Shown here: positions 1-16,652 of the stretch, piece after piece | Numbering within the stretch: the first letter of the stretch is position 1 | How the letters are laid out: each line of letters starts with the position of its first letter | Origin: Allodiplogaster sudhausi | Lineage: Eukaryota > Nematoda > Chromadorea > Rhabditida > Diplogasteridae | Direction of reading: 5' to 3' | DNA length: 64,000 nt | Assembly: GCA_945643635.1 (NCBI GenBank) | Contig: CALZFC010000007.1 | Span: forward strand, 1,494,501-1,558,500 | Made by a program: the position numbers and the translations under genes | Notes under the pieces: generated by a model | What the model was told of the DNA's origin: nothing | Database searches by the model: none | Seen by the model: only the letters and a program-made list of their open reading frames with translations

Positions 1-2
1 GT

Positions 3-1209
3 TTCGTCAACCTCAGCGTCGATCGGTCTGAGTGGCCACGCGGGAACTGTTTGTTCCCTTGACTTCTCCCCCGAGAAGAGACTTCTCCTCTCTACTTCCA
101 CTGATCGAACCATCCGTCTCTGGAGTATGGCCACGCAGACAAATGTCGTCGCCATTCGAACTCCTTCTCCCATTTGGCAGGTATTCTTTCCTTTTTCATC
201 ATAGGTTCTTAATTTTTTTTTATTCACAAATATTCTGAAGTCGTTTCCCTTGTTGCTCGATATAATTGAATGTATAGATCTACTGCAGGCAGTGTTCTGC
301 CAACGCGGTTATTACTACACGACGGGCTCTGCGTCGGGAGCAGCGGCGGTGTGGACGACGGAAAGAATGCAGCCCCTGAGGGTCATGGCTGACCCCCTCT
401 CGCAGGTGGGCTGCGTCCACTTCCACCCCAACTGCAATTATATTGTGGGGGGCAGCGATGACAGGTTTCACCATCTTTTCCCGTTTGTTCTGTCATTCCA
501 CTCTCACGACAGCCAATGCATATTTTTGTGTTTACAAGGAAGCAAAGCAAATAGCTTAAAAAATCATGGCATCCACTCAAGTGAAAGAGTACGTCTAATC
601 CCGATCTCCAGGTACGTCAGAGTCTGGGACATCCTCACCGGCACCTGTGTCCGAACATTTTCGGGCCACCGTGCTCCAGTCCGCGCTGTTAAGGTTCAAC
701 CTTTCTTCCTCTGTGAAGTGTTATCACTTGGACTATTTATTGTAGAATGCATATCTCTCGATTTCTCTGAAATATATATATATATATATTTGAGTTCTCC
801 CCATGCGGCCGTTACATCTCGTCGGTGTCTTCGGATGGTGTCCTCTTTATCTGGGACATGCACGCATCCCGTCTGGTGGGGGCAGAGACACGGCCAATCA
901 CCACTTCCACCCCCTCTCTCTGCTTCTCTCGGGAGGGAGGCACTCTCGCTGTCAGCAGGGGAGGGCCCTCCATTGCCCTCTACAGCATGGACAATCTTCT
1001 CTTCGCTTCTTGCTCCCAGACTCTCGACTTCACTTATGATCCTAAGTCAGTGTTCTGTGAATGGAGAAAAAAGGCTCTATGTTGACATTTACAGAATCGA
1101 CATGCCTGAGTTCGAAACGCACAACTTCGCTACGAAGCAAACTCCAGTGGTTGGCCTCCACTTCACTCGGCGTAATCTTCTCCTGGGAATCGGAGCTTTC
1201 AATCAATAG
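3..1209 (+). CDS. TAF5: TFIID subunit TAF5, C-terminal WD40 part (5' end outside window)
   Basis: This is the C-terminal beta-propeller of TAF5, a scaffold subunit of the general transcription factor TFIID in the nucleus. Exons read as 1-180, 289-464, 612-693, 795-1045 and 1095-1209, all with GT..AG introns in a consistent frame. The translation shows successive WD40 blades: 'GHAGTVCSLDFSP..DRTIRLWS', then a degenerate blade ending 'AAVWTTERMQPLRVMAD', then 'VGCVHFHPNCNYIVGGSDDR', 'YVRVWDILTGTCVRTFSGHR' and 'FSPCGRYISSVSSDGVLFIWD'. It ends in 'TPVVGLHFTRRNLLL', which is the conserved TAF5 C-terminus and separates it from generic WD40 proteins. The N-terminal LisH and NTD2 domains would lie to the left of the window. 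The stop is TAG at 1207-1209. Alternative assignments are unlikely because the order of blades and the terminal motif are specific to TAF5. Confidence 0.9.
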
Positions 1210-1429
1210 TCTTTTTATCTCTCACCTCAGTCATCCACATTGTATATTAACTTGTCTTCTTCTGATACGGGAATCTTGCTTTGTTGAAATTCTATTTTGC
1301 GTTTGTATTCATATAAAGACTAATTTATCTAAACTTGTTTATTGTCGTTCTCGTTAATTTCGAGTATTAGTACCGTACCTCGCTGGGCTATACGAAGATT
1401 ATTGTGGTTTAGCAGGGGCGGGAGGAGCG

Positions 1430-2711
1430 ATGAAGATCGCGTCCTTCCCCGAAGGACTCATGAGTCCTGAGATGGAATTCGCAGAAGGCGGCGTTATTCT
1501 GGACAGCCGGACAAGGTTACTTTAGTTTATTACATTTTTACACACTCTGTTCGGCATGCGTTTCTGCCATAATCTAACTGTTTGTTGAGATTCGCCGACT
1601 TGAAGGCCATGTTGGATGGGTCGAAGGATGGTGTGAAGGTGGACGCCATGAAGAGGATCATCAATGTTCGTTCCTCTCTCCGTCATTGTCTTTTATTGAA
1701 TGTTTAAATGTCTTTCCTGTATGAACTGAAAGAGTCTTCCCTTTAGTTGGTAGCCCGTGGAAAGGACATGGCTGAGCTCTTCCCAGCTGTTGTCAAGAAC
1801 GTGGCGGCGAAGAATCTGGAGCTGAAGAAGCTGGTGTACGTGTATCTGGAGAGATATGCGGAAGAGCAACAGGATCTCGCTTTGTTGTCCATCTCCACCT
1901 TCCAGAGGGCTCTCAAAGACCCCAACCAGCTGATCCGAGCTTCCGCTCTCCGAGTCCTCTCTGGAATACGTGTCCCAATGGTCGCTCCCATTGTGCTGCT
2001 TGCTATTAAGGACTCAGTCAGGGACATGAGTCCCTACGTCAGAAAGGTGCAATCCTATCTCGTAAGGTTGCCTTTCGCTCCAAAAGATAACTGATTCAGA
2101 ATTTTCCCAATTTGATGGTTTATGTCATTTTTGTGATAGTAGTGGATAGGATGAAATTCCAGGTTGCCGCGCACGCCATTCCGAAGTTGTACGCGCTGGA
2201 CTCGGGACTGGAAGAGGAGTTGGTGGAGTGCATCTGCCTGCTACTGCAGGACAGAAGAGGACTTGTACTTGGCTCCGCGGTCTACGCTCTCGAGCAGATC
2301 TCACCAAGCAACTTCCCACTCATTCACGCACACTTTCGAGCGTTCTGCAAGGCACTCGCAGATATCGACGAGTGGGGACAGGTAAGAAGAGAAGAAGCGG
2401 AATCAGATTGAGAGATATTTCTATACGCTCAATATTTGTAATCATCGTATGCATCGGAAGTTTAATTTAAGCCGAAAGAAGAGGGGGGTTTTTTTATATG
2501 CCTTAGGCTAACCATAAGTCGATCTATTCAAGGTAGTGATGCTGAATCTGCTGACTCGCTATGCTCGGAGTCAACTTCCCGCTCCGGACATCGAGCCCCT
2601 CGACTCTGATCTCGCACTTCTCATTGCATCCGCGCGCCCTCTGCTCCAATCACGCAACTGCGCTGTCGTTTTGGCTGTTGCTAGTAGGTTTCATGATTTT
2701 TCACCACCTCC

Positions 2712-2754
<43 letters not shown>

Positions 2755-5700
2755 GGTTATCTTCATCCTCCTCACTCTCCTTCTCGCTCTTTCCGAATAC
2801 GTTATACATTGCCTCACCAGGTCTCATGGCTCACTCTGCCCCTCCCTCGATGCTTCCGGTGGCTTCCTCTGCCTTGGTTCGTCTGCTCCGTGGTCCTCGA
2901 GAGGTTCAATACGTCGTTCTCCTGAACGTGGCCAGTCTCTGTGAACGGCAGCGAATGAAGCAGCCGGGGCTTCCCATTTCCCATGTTAGTCATCTGATAT
3001 ACGATAAGAGTATCCAACAAATGCAGAGGTATTCACTCATATTCAAGTCTTATTCTATTCCCGCAAAATTATCCTTGTAAAGTATCCCTAATTTCTGTCC
3101 AAAATATGGAAGAAGACTTTTCTAGACGATGTTCGACCCCTTTCTGAAGAGTTTCTTCCTTCGCTCGACTGATTCTAGTGGAGTGCGTGAGCTGAAACTC
3201 CACATCCTGACTTGTCTTGTCTCAGAAGCCAATGTTTATATCATTCTTCGAGAGCTAAGGGTTTGTTTCCAGAATATACTCTTTCAGTAATTGTTGCCAA
3301 GCAGGAAAGGGAAATGAAAGAATGATTCGATTTGAGACGTACGTTAACTGGAGAGAGCTGGCTGGCGGTGCAGTGGAAGCAATTGGTAGTTGTGCTCTGA
3401 GAGTGAAGAGTGTGAGTGAGAGCTGCCTGGCTGGGCTCTTCCAACTTCTCGCTTCCTCTGATGATGCAGTTGTCTCTGCGACTGTTCTTGTTCTCAAGGT
3501 TGCTCTATTAATCACGGATTCCTTTCCTATCTTTTGTATTCTCTCTATTGTGGAGCTTACTTTTGTATGTTCTCTATCAAATCGTATGTTCCCTGTTCTG
3601 TGTACCGCCCTTTAATGAATAATGATTTATGCTGTTATGATTTAAGCGTCTTCTACATGCGGATGCGCCAGTCCCTCTCCTTGCCCGCCTCTCTCGCCTC
3701 GTCACAAAACTCAAAGTTCCCGAAGCCAAGGCATGCGTTGTCTGGCTGGTCAGCACTCATATCCGCAAGGTTCATTTCCTTTTTTTGTTTTGTTAAAAGA
3801 GCCAAAGTAAATGTTGTTATGAAAAATTTCAAGGTTTTTGACATATAAATTATTGAAGGCACTGGATCTCGCTCCGGATCTTCTCAGAATTCTCGCAAAG
3901 AACTTCCCGAACGAACACGAGTCTGTAAAGGTCGGGTTCCTACTGAGTCGGCGGGAAGACTTGTTGAATGAATCGGTTGTTTTTTTTAGCTGGAAGCTCT
4001 GAAGTTGGCGGTGTGTCTATGGATCTTGAAGAGAGAAGAGTGTGCATCTCTTGTTCACTTTGTCCTTCAACTTGCTCGTTTTGATCTCTCTTACGACATC
4101 CGTGATCGGTATTCTTCCTTCTTCTTCTTTTAGTGTGATGGCTTATTTGCATGGTTGCAGCTGTCGTTTCGTGCGTAATCTTCTCTTCTCGACGACTCTT
4201 CTCTCCTCGAAGGCAGAAGAGCTGTTCCTGAGTGCCAAGCCGACTCCTTCACTTTCCTCTTCCTTCTCAGAGAGACACGACTTCCAACTTGGCAGTCTCT
4301 CCCACGCACTCAACCAGAGATGCGCGCGATATACAGACTTGCCGCCTTGGACAGAGGTAAGCAATTGCCTTTTCCCTTCGAATGGCGGTTTACCCTATTG
4401 TTACATCTCGTTCTTTATTTCTAACATCCTTACCTTGTTCTCCTTCTTGTCTTTGATGTTTTTATGAATTCATTCCTCATGCAAGCATGATCATTCACTA
4501 TTATTGTCTGTTTATTAAGAACCCCTCGGATCCGTCCCTTCGTGGAGAGCAGGATAAGCTGAGCTTGGAAGATGAGGAAGAAGATGAAGAAGACGAGGAG
4601 GAAGAGGAAGATGAGGACGAAGAGGATGAAGACGAAGATGAAGATGAAGAGGTCAGATTTTACTTCTAATATGCAACTATTATTAGTTGGTTTTACAAGT
4701 GTAATTTTTTAAAGGATGAAGATGAAGAGGAGTCGGACGAAGAAGAGGACGAAGAGAGCGATGAAGAAGAGGAGGAAGAATCAGAAGAAGAGCAGCCACC
4801 ACCTGTGAATCAGCCAGTGAACAACTTGGTCTTTTTTCTTTCAAAACATGGCTTTTAGTTATGTGCTTCTTTGCAATAAGCTGATTCTCTCATACGGAGT
4901 TTTTCAGAAGAAAACCAAGCCAATTGTCGTGGAAGCCGAGAAGAATGTAAAAACTGCCCCATCCCCCGAGAAGAAGGCCAGCAATGCGATTGATCTTCTT
5001 CTTGATCTGGACTTCAGTCCGGCTGGTCTCCGGGCAGTTATGCCAGCCGCCCTTCCTTCGTCGTTAGCGCTTTTCTCTTTTATTTACTTGCACTAATATA
5101 TGTTAGATTGCTTTATATACGCTTTACTACTTTTGAAAAGTATTTAAATCACAGGTTATTCATTGTTTAAGATACTTAATGGACTAATTGTGGCAATGAG
5201 TCTTGGATTATGCAAGCTTCTTATGATTCCTTAATTGCGTGGTTCAGACTGGGAAGCGAGCTGCAGAGCGGAGTTCAGGCAGACGGCCTCTCTCTTTCTC
5301 TCGACTTCCCTCGTCTCTCCAATTCCCCCTTCACTCTCCTTCGGTTCATATTTGCTAATTCGTCTAGCCGACCCGTCGATTCCATTCGTCTCGTCCCTCC
5401 AGCCGGCTCCCGAGTTCAAGGAGAGACTACGGTAGGCATGCAGTAACCTTGAATTTGTCCCTTTTTTAAAGATGAAACTCTTTTCTTCCAGGTGGAGAAG
5501 CTGGAGCCAGGAGAGAATGTAACACGCGATGTTTGGGTTGATGTTGGAGACAGTGGAGGGGGAAGGAAGTGGGGGGTGGAAGCGGAGGGACGACCGACGA
5601 AGAATCTACAGATTGACGTTCCACTTGGGGAACAGATCGAGGCAGTTCGGTAGGTTGAAGCAGGAAGGAAAGACGAGAAAGAGATATAGATAGAGCGGTG

Positions 5701-6126
5701 AGAAAAAAAAAGATAGATGGAGTGTAGAAAGAGAAACAGAATATTGTTGTAAGGGAAGTAAAATTATGAGGGAGGAAAAGAAAATGCTGCAGTTTGGACG
5801 ACTCGGACGCTGAGAAGGAGCGGCAGCGGCTGACTGGGATGAATCGGATACTGAAGAAGACCCGGAACAAGCCGACCTCAGATGCCATTCTTCCCATTGC
5901 GAACTTGCATCCGAGCACTTCCCAGGTGGCAGCCCCTTCTACTGCTGTTTCTCGTTCCTCTCTCTTAAGCTGACCCTTTCAGCTCCTCACTGGCCAAACT
6001 CGATCGGGGAAGGATTTGGTGCTTGTTCGTCTCTCAGAAGACGCAGTGGAAGTGTCGAGTGACAACGCTCTCTTCGCTTCTTCTCTCGCATTCGCTCTTC
6101 AGTCTCACATTGATGGATCAAACTAG
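1430..6126 (+). CDS. AP3B1: AP-3 adaptor complex subunit beta
   Basis: Large beta subunit of the AP-3 clathrin-associated adaptor, which sorts cargo from endosomes/Golgi to lysosome-related organelles. Exons (approximate): 1430-1515, 1590-1665, 1747-2046, 2163-2381, 2533-2683, 2821-2984, 3126-3260, 3310-3498, 3647-3769, 3859-3930, 3990-4108, 4161-4356, 4520-4651, 4715-4828, 4908-about 5026, 5248-5431, 5492-5649, 5793-5925, 5983-6126. The N-terminal trunk carries the family signature '[20 protein letters not shown]' followed by '[20 protein letters not shown]' and '[12 protein letters not shown]'. Next comes an acidic hinge of Asp/Glu runs at 4560-4800, typical of AP3B, then 'LLLDLDFSP' and the C-terminal appendage. 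The product is about 930 residues, somewhat shorter than vertebrate AP3B1. The exon join near 5030-5250 does not keep frame in my reading, so one small exon there may be missing. The ATG at 1430 gives 'MKIASFPEG' and is the first in frame. Confidence 0.9.
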
Positions 6127-6415
6127 ATCAAACTTTAACATACTTGCCAAGCTTAATTTATGCTAATATATTAATTACGAACTTATTAACAATGACGCAG
6201 AAGGTTGTGATTTTCCATTTTGAGATACCCAATAGGTTCCTTTTTGTTGGAAATATTCTGAATAATGTACGAGATGAACTTTAAATAAGGAACTTTTGCT
6301 GAATTCCTGTTCTCACTGGCTCGTTGACCAGGTCTTTCTTATCTTGGAGAAGTGTTTAAATGAGATTTAGCTCTTACCATAAGTTAAATTTTAGTAGGAA
6401 GCTTGAAATATAGAA

Positions 6416-6876
6416 ATGGACGGAATCATCCAAATGCTGCCTGCTCCTCTCCGCTGCTTCTCCACCCACATGGACTACCCTGGACAGAGACTGGCCGAGA
6501 AGGTCTTCCAGGTATCTTCATTCTTTCATCTTTCTCACATGGATCAGTCATACCATTGAAGGTGATCATGCTGATCTCTGGCATCATTGGCTTCTGTGCG
6601 GGCTACGCGACGCAGCAGTTGTCGGTGGCGGTGTACGTGGTGCTGGCGGGCACTGCCGTGGCTTCTCTCGCCGTCCTGCCTCCCTGGTCCTGCTTCAGAC
6701 AGAACCCCATTCCGGTTCGCGCTTCTTCTCCATCTTCTTGGCAAGATTCTCTCGCCCCTGACATCTCTTTCGGCCTCCTTTTATTGCAGTGGGAGAAAGT
6801 GAAGGAGAGCGACGCGAAGAATGGAGCAGCCGACGAGGCGAAGGGAAAGAAGAAGGAGACCAAGAAGACGAAATAA
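6416..6876 (+). CDS. SPCS1: Signal peptidase complex subunit 1
   Basis: A small two-pass ER membrane protein of the signal peptidase complex, which removes signal peptides from secretory proteins. Exons 6416-6511, 6562-6714 and 6790-6876 join in phase 0 to give 111 residues, close to the usual length of about 100. The N-terminus 'MDGIIQMLPAPLRCFSTHMD' runs into 'YPGQRLAEKVFQ', matching the family pattern 'MDYxGQKLAE'. Two hydrophobic segments follow ('VIMLISGIIGFCAGYATQQL' and 'VYVVLAGTAVASLAVLPPW'). The LPPW turn is the diagnostic SPCS1 motif. The tail is lysine-rich and cytosolic ('KGKKKETKKTK'). The gene lies 289 bp downstream of AP3B on the same strand. Confidence 0.93.
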
Positions 6877-7115
6877 AGGAGGGCTGCTATATCCCAGATC
6901 TATGTCTATGTTGTGCTTTTATTTTCCATGGGCTTGGGATACGTATGCGATATATTTTATTTACTTGTGCATAAATATTGATGTTATCAAATAGCCAGCA
7001 ATGAGCTACGATGTGGTGGTAATAGGCCCGGATTGAATTATATGTACATTGCGAAGTGGAGTAAGGTAAGAATGGAGGGAGATGCTTGCGTATTGAAGAA
7101 TACGGAAAGGAGTGA

Positions 7116-11500
<4,385 letters not shown>

Positions 11501-11615
11501 TCTACCTCACTTTGCTAGTCTTTGTTGAACACATTGTTATCGTTGTGAACCTGCTCGACCCGCAGTTCTTTGCTCTTTGCTAGTGCTATCCTTTCTTTTG
11601 CTCCGAGTGAGATGA

Positions 11616-11622
11616 AATAAAA
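11616..11622 (+). promoter_or_regulatory. Probable LONP1 polyadenylation signal
   Basis: AAATAAA (within GATGAAATAAAATT) lies about 115 bp after the LONP1 stop codon and is the only canonical AATAAA hexamer before the next gene. Confidence 0.5.
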
Positions 11623-11700
11623 TTATTCAAAACTTTTGAAAATGGATTTAGAAACTCGTTCCTAAGTCGAATTTCCTACTGTGTCACTGTTTGGTGAGTG

Positions 11701-12467
11701 ATGGTCAAATGTGGAAGTCTGCAGATGGAATCAGCAAAGTCGGAGCAGCCGGAGCCCCAAGGGGCGCGAACCGGATCAGAAGCCTCGCCAGAGAAGAATG
11801 ACACAGAGGAGGTGCCTCTTCCAGAGGAACAGCCCGGAGGGGTGACGTCATCTGAGGAAGCGAGGGTGGAGGGGAATGCCCTCTTCGCCAGAGGAGAGTG
11901 GGCAGTGGCGAGGGGTGTCTACAGCCAGGGCATCCGGCTCTGCAAAGACGGGGATGAGCTGGCTGCGGTTCTCCTTGCCAATTCCGCGGCTGCTTCCATC
12001 AAACTGGAGGAGTCAGTGATATAAGTAGATCCGTCTTCCTTGATGTGACAAGAGTGCATTGGCAGCTGGACGGCGGCGGTTGACTCGAGCAGCGCAGCAA
12101 TCGCGGCGGGAGCCAAGAACGAGAAGCCACTCGAGAGACGCGCATTCGCCCTCTCACACATCGAAGACAAACTACACGAGGCACTCAAGGACTACGAGGA
12201 ACTCGCCAAGCAGTTCCCGGACAGGGACAACTATGCCAGGCACATCCAGCAGGTCAGGAGAGAGGGTCACTGATCGTGCAGAGAACCCCTCCCTTGCAGC
12301 TGCAGCCAAGAGTCGATGCGAAGAACGAGGCGATGAAGGCCGAGATGATTGGCAAGCTAAAGAACCTCGGTGACTGGTGCCTCAAGCCTTTCGGAATGTC
12401 CACCGACAGCTTCGAGATGATTCCCAACGGACAAGGCGGGTACTCCGTTCAGATGAAGAAGAATTAG
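11701..12467 (+). CDS. TTC1: Tetratricopeptide repeat protein 1
   Basis: TPR co-chaperone-like protein; mammalian TTC1 binds Hsp90 and small GTPase or G-alpha partners in the cytosol. Exons 11701-12011, 12066-12252 and 12300-12467 give 221 residues from the first ATG, or 213 from the ATG at 11725. Which start is used cannot be decided from the sequence. After a low-complexity acidic N-terminus, the TPR region begins with '[20 protein letters not shown]' and continues through '[19 protein letters not shown]'. The diagnostic TTC1 C-terminus follows: '[20 protein letters not shown]' then 'TDSFEMI...GGYSVQM'. The protein is shorter than human TTC1 (292 residues) because the N-terminal acidic part is reduced. 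It converges on NDUFA13 with only about 139 bp between stop codons. Confidence 0.88.
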
Positions 12468-12606
12468 GCATCCCTCCCTATCGTTCCTTCTTGTTCATCT
12501 GTATATTTCATACAACGAAAAGACGAGTCAGCACAAGCCTGTGTTATTTCATTTCACACTAATAAACGACAAGATATACATCCTATGCCGGGAGCATTGA
12601 GCAGAA

Positions 12607-13457
12607 CTACCAGATATACTTGGAGATGGACTCGGGGATCCACTTATCATAGAACTTGGGGCCGGCGTACTCGGAGTGGTGGCGCCAGAGATGCTCTCGA
12701 TAGTAGGTGTGCCTGTCCGAGTGGGCGAAGACCTCCCGGAAGTCGGGGTCCCACCACTTGTCGCCGAGGGTTAGGAACACTGGCTCGCCGTACCACGTGC
12801 CGACCTTCCAGCCAGGAACGTCCGCCATGATCTACAAGCGTTGGCTGCTAGATGCAAGAAAAATGCAATAAAAAAATAATTGAGGGCCTTTGAAAAGACC
12901 GCTTCAAATGACAGAAAAGGATACTTTTACCTTCTCTTCGAGATCGCGGTTCTTCTTGAGCAGTCTCAGCCATTCACGATCCCGCTCGGCTAGCAGGAAA
13001 GGCTCCATCGCATTGTTCAAATCAACGTCTTCGAATTTCTCCGTTCTGGAATGACAACTCACTTCTCTTGTGTACTTAATGGAGTTTTCCTAGACAATGA
13101 AGTGACAGTTTAAGTTTAGGTGATTAAAGAGTGAATGGGAATGACAGATGACCAGTATCTTCCTCCTTACTGACAACCCTCTCCCCATTCTGTACCATTT
13201 GGTTCAAAGTCTCACTCATCCGCACTGACATGCGCACTTTCTTCTTCTCGATGGCGGTAAATGACCCGTAAGCCGTAGCCCCGAAGACAGCGGCGACGAC
13301 GACTCCAGCTGAACATTCACTCAGTTGTCAACTCCTTCGCAATTCTTTCTCTCCGGAACTTACGTCGCCACACCATCTTGGGGAATGTTCGGTGGAAATT
13401 GAACTTGCGGTAGCCTCCCTCCGGAGGCAGATCCTGGCGATGGCCACCATCTGCCAT
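12607..13457 (-). CDS. NDUFA13: NADH dehydrogenase 1 alpha subcomplex subunit 13 (GRIM-19)
   Basis: Accessory membrane-arm subunit of mitochondrial respiratory complex I, also called GRIM-19. Minus-strand exons in coding order: 13364-13457, 13230-13308, 12931-13045 and 12607-12831. They total 170 residues; the human protein has 144. The N-terminus 'MADGGHRQDLPPEGGYRKFN' matches the conserved QDMPPxGGY motif. A single hydrophobic segment follows ('GVVVAAVFGATAYGSF'), then the charged helix 'PFLLAERDREWLRLLKKNRD'. The motif 'DVPGWKVG' is the strongest family marker. The extra length is C-terminal, ending 'WIPESISKYIW'. Confidence 0.93.
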
Positions 13458-14141
13458 CTCAAACACTTATTTGTTAACAAGGATCTCTTTTTAATCACCT
13501 CTTTCACAAGGGTCTTTCCACTAATTATGCTTATTTCGCCTAAAAGACTGTTGAGAATTGTTGACTGATAGTTAAGAAACCGGCACTTCACCGCTTCACA
13601 ATGGATCCTCCGCCAGCACTCATGCACAAATCTCATTTATTTGGCTCACTCGACAATACAGCTAGACAACAAGCAAAGAAAATTCGTCCTCACCATCATG
13701 GAGCATTAAAGGAATCCCCCACCGATAAAACCTTATTGTGTTCTCTGACTCTTTTGCACTCTCTTTCTCTTGCTTGCTCTTTCTAGAGCGAAGAAAAAGA
13801 GAGTTCTAGGATTAGAGAACCAGATAACATAGTAATCTTTCTTAATTCTTACGCATATTCGGTGGAGAGTTCTATTAAAGGAAGAATGCTCAACTTCATT
13901 TTAATAAAACTGATAAATTTAGGGTGCACAGCGCTAGAAATTGAAGTAGCGACTAGAAAAGAGTTAAAATACTTTTGAGAAGGATAAAATGAAATCTATT
14001 CTCGGCATTACCAACACGTGAAAATAAAACATTAGAAAACAGACAACGTAATGAAGTCAAAACGAGATACAGCCATTAAAAAGTTATTCATAATATAACA
14101 TAAAACTATCAAAGATGGAATATATGAGAGCTGATTAAGAA
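13458..14141. other. Spacer without a recognisable gene
   Basis: About 680 bp, AT-rich toward 13.9-14.1 kb. It lies upstream of NDUFA13 and downstream of the 14.1-15.9 kb gene, so it should hold the NDUFA13 promoter and the neighbour's 3' UTR. Only short ORFs without similarity or splice continuity are present. Confidence 0.6.
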
Positions 14142-15947
14142 TCACACGAAGTGAGGGGAGAAGAAATGATCATCCCCAAGAGCGAAATCAAAGTCACTGA
14201 CATCATCGAAGGAGTCCGCAAAGGAGTCTGGCATGAGATCGGAGAAGGCAGTTTCCATATGGGGGAGGGGGATGTGATCAGTCACGGACTCGGACTCGGC
14301 CACCACAGGAGCCAACTCAGCCGCTCTTTCCATCTGCTCCCGCTCCGTTTTGCGCTTCTTACTCAGTGCCTTCAGCTTGAGCAGCTTCTCCCTCACAAGA
14401 GCTTCCACTTGATTCAATTCTTCCGGATTTATCTCCTGCAAGTAAAACATTCATACAAAATCGACGTTAAATAACCTTTTCCCGTTCGTCTTATCGAAAA
14501 CAGTAAACAAAAACGTAAGTTTTCGTTTCATACCTGGTTGTCATCTTCCAATGCAAGCGAATTTCGTCGTTTCCGAGAAGAGTTCCGGCTTTCTTGGTTA
14601 TCTTCGCCTGGCCTGCGCTTCAACCCTTCCTGCGACTTCCTACTGTTGAGAACATCTTGGACCTAAACGAAAAGGTGATGAGTTGAAGTCATCATGATAA
14701 AACAAAGAATATCAAATGAGAAAGACAGGAAACCTCTGCATGTGAAAGAGGTTCCGAGGATGAACCAGCCAAAGTGAATCTTGAAGACAGCAGCTGAGCC
14801 TTGTTTACTCGGTCATAACGAGCGGACAACAACTTCTGTAAGCAACATCTGTTGGATATTAACCTTTCTGGAGATATTCTTTAATAACCTATGATAGATA
14901 TTCAAAAGAATTAGAAGAAGAAATAGAAAACGAACGTGCGCGTAATGCTGGTCGCCATACGAGCAGGAGGCATCGACAGCTCCGTCGATCACTTCGTCAG
15001 GCAAGGCCATCCTCGACTCGGCCAGACGCGGCTTCGGCATTTTCTCGATTCTACGCCGCACTTCCATTCTACAATTAACACCATCCAAACAGACAAGGAT
15101 CTACAAGAAAATTCTATTGCAGGCCTCAGAAATCTTCAACTTTGAAATTCTTCTCAATGGTGTTAAGTTTTGCATAATTCGTATTAAAGTTGAAATCAGC
15201 AGTTACAAATGAATTTCCGAACCTATTTCGCTCTTCAACATCAGTGGAGGAAGCAGAGGAGAAATTGGAGGCTATAGAGTCGAAGGAATCTTCTCTACTC
15301 GTGTGACGAGAAGAGACGGCGGATGCGGTGAGAGAACGAGAGCCCTTGAAGAGACTTGGATACAGAGAGTGGAAGCGAGCAGGCAGGAGATGAAGGTTCG
15401 GCGGGGGCACAAAGCCTTTCTCTCGATCCGCTTTGCTACGTCGTACCCAGAAGGCTTCGCTTGGTAGATTCAGCGGGAAGTCACATTTCTGCAAAGAAAT
15501 CCATGCTCATTATACCACATATTAAGTAATTTGCGCTGTTATCGGCTTGCCATAAAGGAAATAAAATAAAAGATAAAGTACCTTATTCTTCAATTGGCTG
15601 CATGTCCACCACACTTCCTCGAAGCCCTTTTCATCGACGCCAAGGAGGAGTGGTTCCATCCGTTTCTCGCATTTCGGACAAAAGAAAATGTGTCGCTCAG
15701 CCTGAATGTATCAAAGTATATCTAGTCCGAAGATTCCGCCATATTACCTATAAATTTAGGGGTAAAATGAAATAGAAAAATCCATACGATTTACTTGAAT
15801 CCCCGAAAGACTATAAAACACGGCTAAAATTGGCACAATTATTCAAAATATGCGACCTTACATATCGCTGAAACTTACCCCTTTTTCTTCGACAATTTGT
15901 TTGAAGAGCGCTCTAGTTATGGAGTCGAGTTTGGAGGCCAACATCAT
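14142..15947 (-). CDS. Unrecognised protein with an N-terminal putative zinc-binding Cys4 motif
   Basis: I do not recognise this protein. Seven minus-strand exons join perfectly in phase 0: 15879-15947, 15582-15701, 15141-15488, 14936-15100, 14734-14835, 14534-14662 and 14142-14435, giving 408 residues. Residues about 24-70 contain 'IFFCPKCEKRMEPLLLG' and, about 20 residues later, 'WWTCSQLKNKKCDFPLNL'. The spacing CxxC-x21-C-x7-C suggests a zinc ribbon. The CPxC...C....CxYPL pattern is loosely like the N-terminus of USPL1, but this is a weak resemblance. The middle is Ser-rich (residues about 100-160). Near residues 300-380 there is a basic stretch 'SRKRRNS' and a Lys/Glu/Leu-rich helix 'NQVEALVREKLLKLKALSKK' that could be a coiled coil. 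The C-terminus is acidic (Asp/Phe-rich), ending 'HFFSPHFV'. A nuclear role is possible but unproven. Confidence 0.75.
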
Positions 15948-16652
15948 CACTTCAGCTCAGTGGTCTCCATTCAAGCCGGCTAATCATTACTCCTTTAGTT
16001 TGCTTTTCAGCAATTGGCGGGGAAACTGATAGGGATTTTAATTATATTCTTACTGCCAAAACCCATCCTTTTTATAAGCACTGTTCTTTTAAAACTCTCG
16101 CATATGATAGTGCTTGGAACACGATGAACAGAGCAATATTTTTAGATTTCCCGTGCCTAACGAAATGCTAATAGTTTTTTCAGCAATGTAAAAGTATTAA
16201 CATTTCGAGAAAATCTGATTTTACAGCTTTCGAAACGGGACAAATGTACAAATAGCCAATATTTTCGGACCACAATTTACCGCACGTTCAGGCATGGCAA
16301 ATTGTGATCGAAAATGATTGACAACGACAAAATAAGATGAGGAAAACGAACCTCGCAGAAAAAACGATTGTCGTATTTTTGCATCAGCGAACCTCTCTTC
16401 CGTTGGCAAACGCTTCGCAAATAAATACAGGCCCTGCTTCCGATGAAACCTTTCGAAAATTTCTATAATTTATAGTGTCGCTGCTCGTTCTCATCGCTAT
16501 TTACGAAAAATTGAAATTTTGGATTACTGTAAAAGTTGTACGTGTCGCGTGCTAGTAACACAGGCCATTCTGGTTTCGAGAGTTTATTTTCTTCTCTGAC
16601 GTTCGTTGTGTGAGTTGACGAGGTAGCTTTTTTTCTGGAGAAAAGAAGTAGA
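15948..16652. other. Divergent intergenic region
   Basis: About 700 bp between the minus-strand 14.1-15.9 kb gene and the plus-strand UBE2R gene, whose 5' ends face each other. It should contain both promoters. I see no TATA box or other element I can support, and only short antisense ORFs. Confidence 0.5.
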
